Shown piece after piece: positions 8,412 through 9,758 of a stretch of 9,758 nt of DNA. How positions within the stretch are numbered: position 1 is the first letter of the stretch; each line of letters starts with the position of its first letter. The notes under the pieces were generated by a model. The model made no database searches. It was not told the DNA's origin and saw only the letters and a program-made list of their open reading frames with translations. Source of the stretch: Bacillota bacterium (GTDB lineage: Bacteria > Bacillota_E > Symbiobacteriia > Symbiobacteriales > Symbiobacteriaceae). The position numbers and the translations under genes are program-made. The stretch is taken from the NCBI GenBank assembly GCA_003242675.1, contig QGVE01000106.1:1-9758 (forward strand), written 5' to 3'.

Positions 8412-9464
8412 ATGGATTTGCCCCTGCGCGCCCTTCAGCCGTTCTTCGGCGCCCGCATCCTGAAGACCGGCGTCGCGGTGTTCCTGACCCTGACCCTCCT
8501 GCACTGGCTGGGCTCGGCCTACGCCACGTTCGGGGCCGTGGCCGCGGTGCTCGCCGTGCAGCCGTCCATCACCCAGGCCCGCAAGGCCTTCCTGCAGCAG
8601 CTGGTGGGCAACGCGGTGGCCGGGGCCATGGCGACCCTGCTCGGCCTCTGGCTGCCGGTCAACCCCCTTACCATGGCCCTCGGCGCCGTGCTCGCGCTGG
8701 GCATCCTGGTCCGGCTGAAGCTGCCGGAGGCGGCGGGCCTGGCGGTGGTCGTGGTCCTGTTCGTCATGGACCGGCCCCAGCAGGACTTCCTGCTCTACAC
8801 CTTCGCGCGCATTGCGGCCATCGTCGCAGGCATGACGGTGGGCTTCCTGGTGAACCGGCTGATCCACCCGCCCGACGCCGTGAAGCGGGCGCGCGCCGAA
8901 CTGGCCGAGGGCGACCGGGTGCTGGACACCAGCATCGACCGGGTGCTGATGAGCCTCGGCCGCCCGCAGGACTACCCCTCCGCGCAGCTGGAGCAGGACG
9001 CAAACCAGGCGCACAAGCACCTCTCCGCCGGCCGCACGCTGCTGGACTTCGCGGAGGCGGACGGCCGGGCAGCCGAGGCCGCACCGCTCGAGGAGGCGCG
9101 CGCCGTGCTGGAGGTGTTTGTATCGGCCGTGGCCGACATCCACCGCATCGTGGCGGAGGCCGGCGGCCTCGCCCCCGGGCCCGAGCGGGAGGCGCTGACG
9201 GCAGCGGTGCGGGCGCTGCAGGCCTACAAGAAGTCGGTCCTGGACGGGCTCCTGCGCGGGGCCGCAACCAACCCCGGAGCCGCCGCCCGCTGGGAGGCCG
9301 CGCTGGCCGCCTATGCCGGCCACGTGGAGGAGCTGATCGGCTTGCAGGAACGGCGGGAGTTCGGGCTTCAGCTGCATCTCATCCTGGCGGAACTGCGTCA
9401 TATGGGGTGGCGCGTCCGCGCGCTTGAGCGCCGCGCCGAAAACGGGAAGCGGCAGGCGCCGTAA
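8412..9464 (+). CDS. Aromatic acid exporter family membrane protein (ArAE_1/FUSC-like)
   Basis: The 350-residue product resembles the ArAE_1 family of inner-membrane proteins, thought to export aromatic acids or related small molecules; the substrate is unknown. The N-terminal 150 residues contain about six hydrophobic segments (roughly 17-34, 37-52, 62-82, 86-103, 106-119 and 130-151), with the family-like GNAVAGAMATLLG at 67-79 and VNRLIHPP at 147-154. The remaining 200 residues are soluble and helical, rich in Ala, Glu, Arg and Leu, and probably form a cytoplasmic helical bundle. The ATG at 8412 follows AGGTGAT (8400-8406) by five bases; an upstream GTG at 8402 is in another frame. The gene is divergent from the yyaC-family gene and convergent with the repeat protein gene. 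It is the only gene on the plus strand. The family is likely; a specific substrate cannot be assigned. Confidence 0.85.
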   Translation: MDLPLRALQPFFGARILKTGVAVFLTLTLLHWLGSAYATFGAVAAVLAVQPSITQARKAFLQQLVGNAVAGAMATLLGLWLPVNPLTMALGAVLALGILVRLKLPEAAGLAVVVVLFVMDRPQQDFLLYTFARIAAIVAGMTVGFLVNRLIHPPDAVKRARAELAEGDRVLDTSIDRVLMSLGRPQDYPSAQLEQDANQAHKHLSAGRTLLDFAEADGRAAEAAPLEEARAVLEVFVSAVADIHRIVAEAGGLAPGPEREALTAAVRALQAYKKSVLDGLLRGAATNPGAAARWEAALAAYAGHVEELIGLQERREFGLQLHLILAELRHMGWRVRALERRAENGKRQAP

Positions 9465-9475
9465 CCGGCCCTGCC
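9451..9475. terminator. Hairpin between convergent genes, possible two-way terminator
   Basis: GGCAGG (9451-9456) pairs with CCTGCC (9470-9475), and GCCG (9458-9461) with CGGC (9466-9469), leaving one bulged base and a TAAC loop. The loop contains the TAA stop of the exporter gene. No T run follows on the plus strand (GCCCGCTC), so it is not a classic terminator. It lies in the 28-bp gap between two convergent genes, where a shared terminator would be expected. Confidence 0.42.
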
Positions 9476-9492
9476 GCCCGCTCGCCGCCCGG

Positions 9493-9758
9493 TCACTGGA
9501 CCAGGCCGTAGCCCGGATAGAACCCGTACGGGATGCCGGCCATTCCGGGCGGGTACTGCTTGGCGAAGCCGCCGCCGGGCACGGGACCCCAGCCTGGCGC
9601 CTTGCCAAACCAGCCCTTGCCGAACGGCATCCCGCCCTTGCCGAACGGCATGCCGCCCTTGTCGAAGGGCATCCCGCCGGGGCCGAAGGGCATGCCCCTC
9701 ATGCCGAACGGCATCCCCTTGAAGTACGGCTTTTCCATGCCATAGGGCATGCCGCCCG
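9493..9758 (-). CDS. Gly/Met/Pro/Phe-rich heptad-repeat protein, function unknown (5' end outside window)
   Basis: The frame ends at a TGA at 9493-9495 and stays open to the window edge. An ATG at 9748-9750 would give 85 residues, but it lacks a visible ribosome binding site, and the codons before it read Gly-Gly, continuing the GGMP pattern. The true start is therefore probably upstream. Counting from that ATG, residues 12-46 are five exact heptads of the form GMPFGKG with small changes (GMPFGMR, GMPFGPG, GMPFDKG, GMPFGKG twice). The tail (47-85) is rich in Gly, Pro, Tyr and Trp and ends PGYGLVQ. There is no Cys and no hydrophobic helix. Third positions are almost all G/C and repeats differ by synonymous changes, supporting real coding on this strand. 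I do not recognise the family. A spore coat-like or surface structural protein is one guess, from composition and the nearby yyaC-family gene only. Confidence 0.65.
   Translation of the reverse strand, partial: GGMPYGMEKPYFKGMPFGMRGMPFGPGGMPFDKGGMPFGKGGMPFGKGWFGKAPGWGPVPGGGFAKQYPPGMAGIPYGFYPGYGLVQ
9613..9717 (-). repeat. Five tandem 21-bp repeats encoding GMPFGKG heptads
   Basis: Exactly 105 bp, five units of 21 bp, lie inside the last gene in frame. Units differ mostly at third codon positions (CCC/CCG, GGC/GGG), with a few amino acid changes at positions 5-7 of the heptad. A degenerate further unit (MPYGMEKPYFK) precedes them at about 9718-9750, so the array probably extends beyond the window. 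Confidence 0.9.

Noticed and set aside
8402..9427. A 341-codon plus-strand frame starting at GTG 8402, overlapping the exporter gene
   Set aside because: Its product is Arg/Gly/Pro-rich noise, while the frame from ATG 8412 gives clear membrane helices and exporter-family motifs and uses the same ribosome binding site at a better distance.
9533..9745. A plus-strand frame with PNGMPPL-like repeats opposite the last gene
   Set aside because: It mirrors the 21-bp repeat on the other strand. It has no ribosome binding site and its third positions are less G/C-biased (many TTG codons), so the minus-strand frame is the better coding choice.

Overview
The window looks like a chromosomal segment from a very GC-rich, endospore-forming member of the Firmicutes, most like the Symbiobacterium lineage. 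The evidence is third-codon positions that are almost all G or C, HrcA/CIRCE heat-shock control, Gram-positive style DnaK and GrpE, a YyaC-type sporulation protein, strong AGGAGG-type ribosome binding sites and many GTG starts. The organism is inferred from gene content and composition and was not confirmed by any search. Almost everything is on the minus strand, so the transcribed order runs from high to low coordinates.

Heat-shock block (about 1-5390, minus strand). hrcA has its own sigma-A-like promoter and a CIRCE operator with one mismatch. It is followed by a hairpin, and then a second promoter with a perfect CIRCE drives grpE-dnaK-dnaJ. HrcA therefore represses both its own unit and the chaperone unit. 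GrpE carries an unusually long acidic, low-complexity N-terminal tail. dnaK and dnaJ are separated by about 100 bp holding a perfect 10-bp hairpin. Downstream of dnaJ comes another hairpin and then the start of an unidentified gene, cut by the window edge, whose product begins with a basic segment and a transmembrane helix.

Purine block (about 5420-7650, minus strand). hpt (hypoxanthine phosphoribosyltransferase) and guaA (GMP synthase) form a two-gene operon with a good promoter upstream of hpt and a strong intrinsic terminator after guaA. One gene salvages hypoxanthine/guanine to IMP/GMP and the other makes GMP from XMP, so both feed the GMP pool.

Sporulation and exporter block (about 7657-9475). 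A yyaC-family gene (minus) has its own promoter and terminator. It is divergent from a plus-strand gene for a membrane protein of the aromatic acid exporter (ArAE_1/FUSC-like) family. That gene ends convergently against the last gene.

Right edge (9493-9758, minus strand). This is the 3' part of a gene for a Gly/Met/Pro/Phe-rich protein with five tandem seven-residue repeats. It is the only part of the window that does not match a family I recognise and is the best candidate for something undescribed. The rest is well-understood housekeeping, and I see no mobile element, CRISPR array, rRNA or tRNA.
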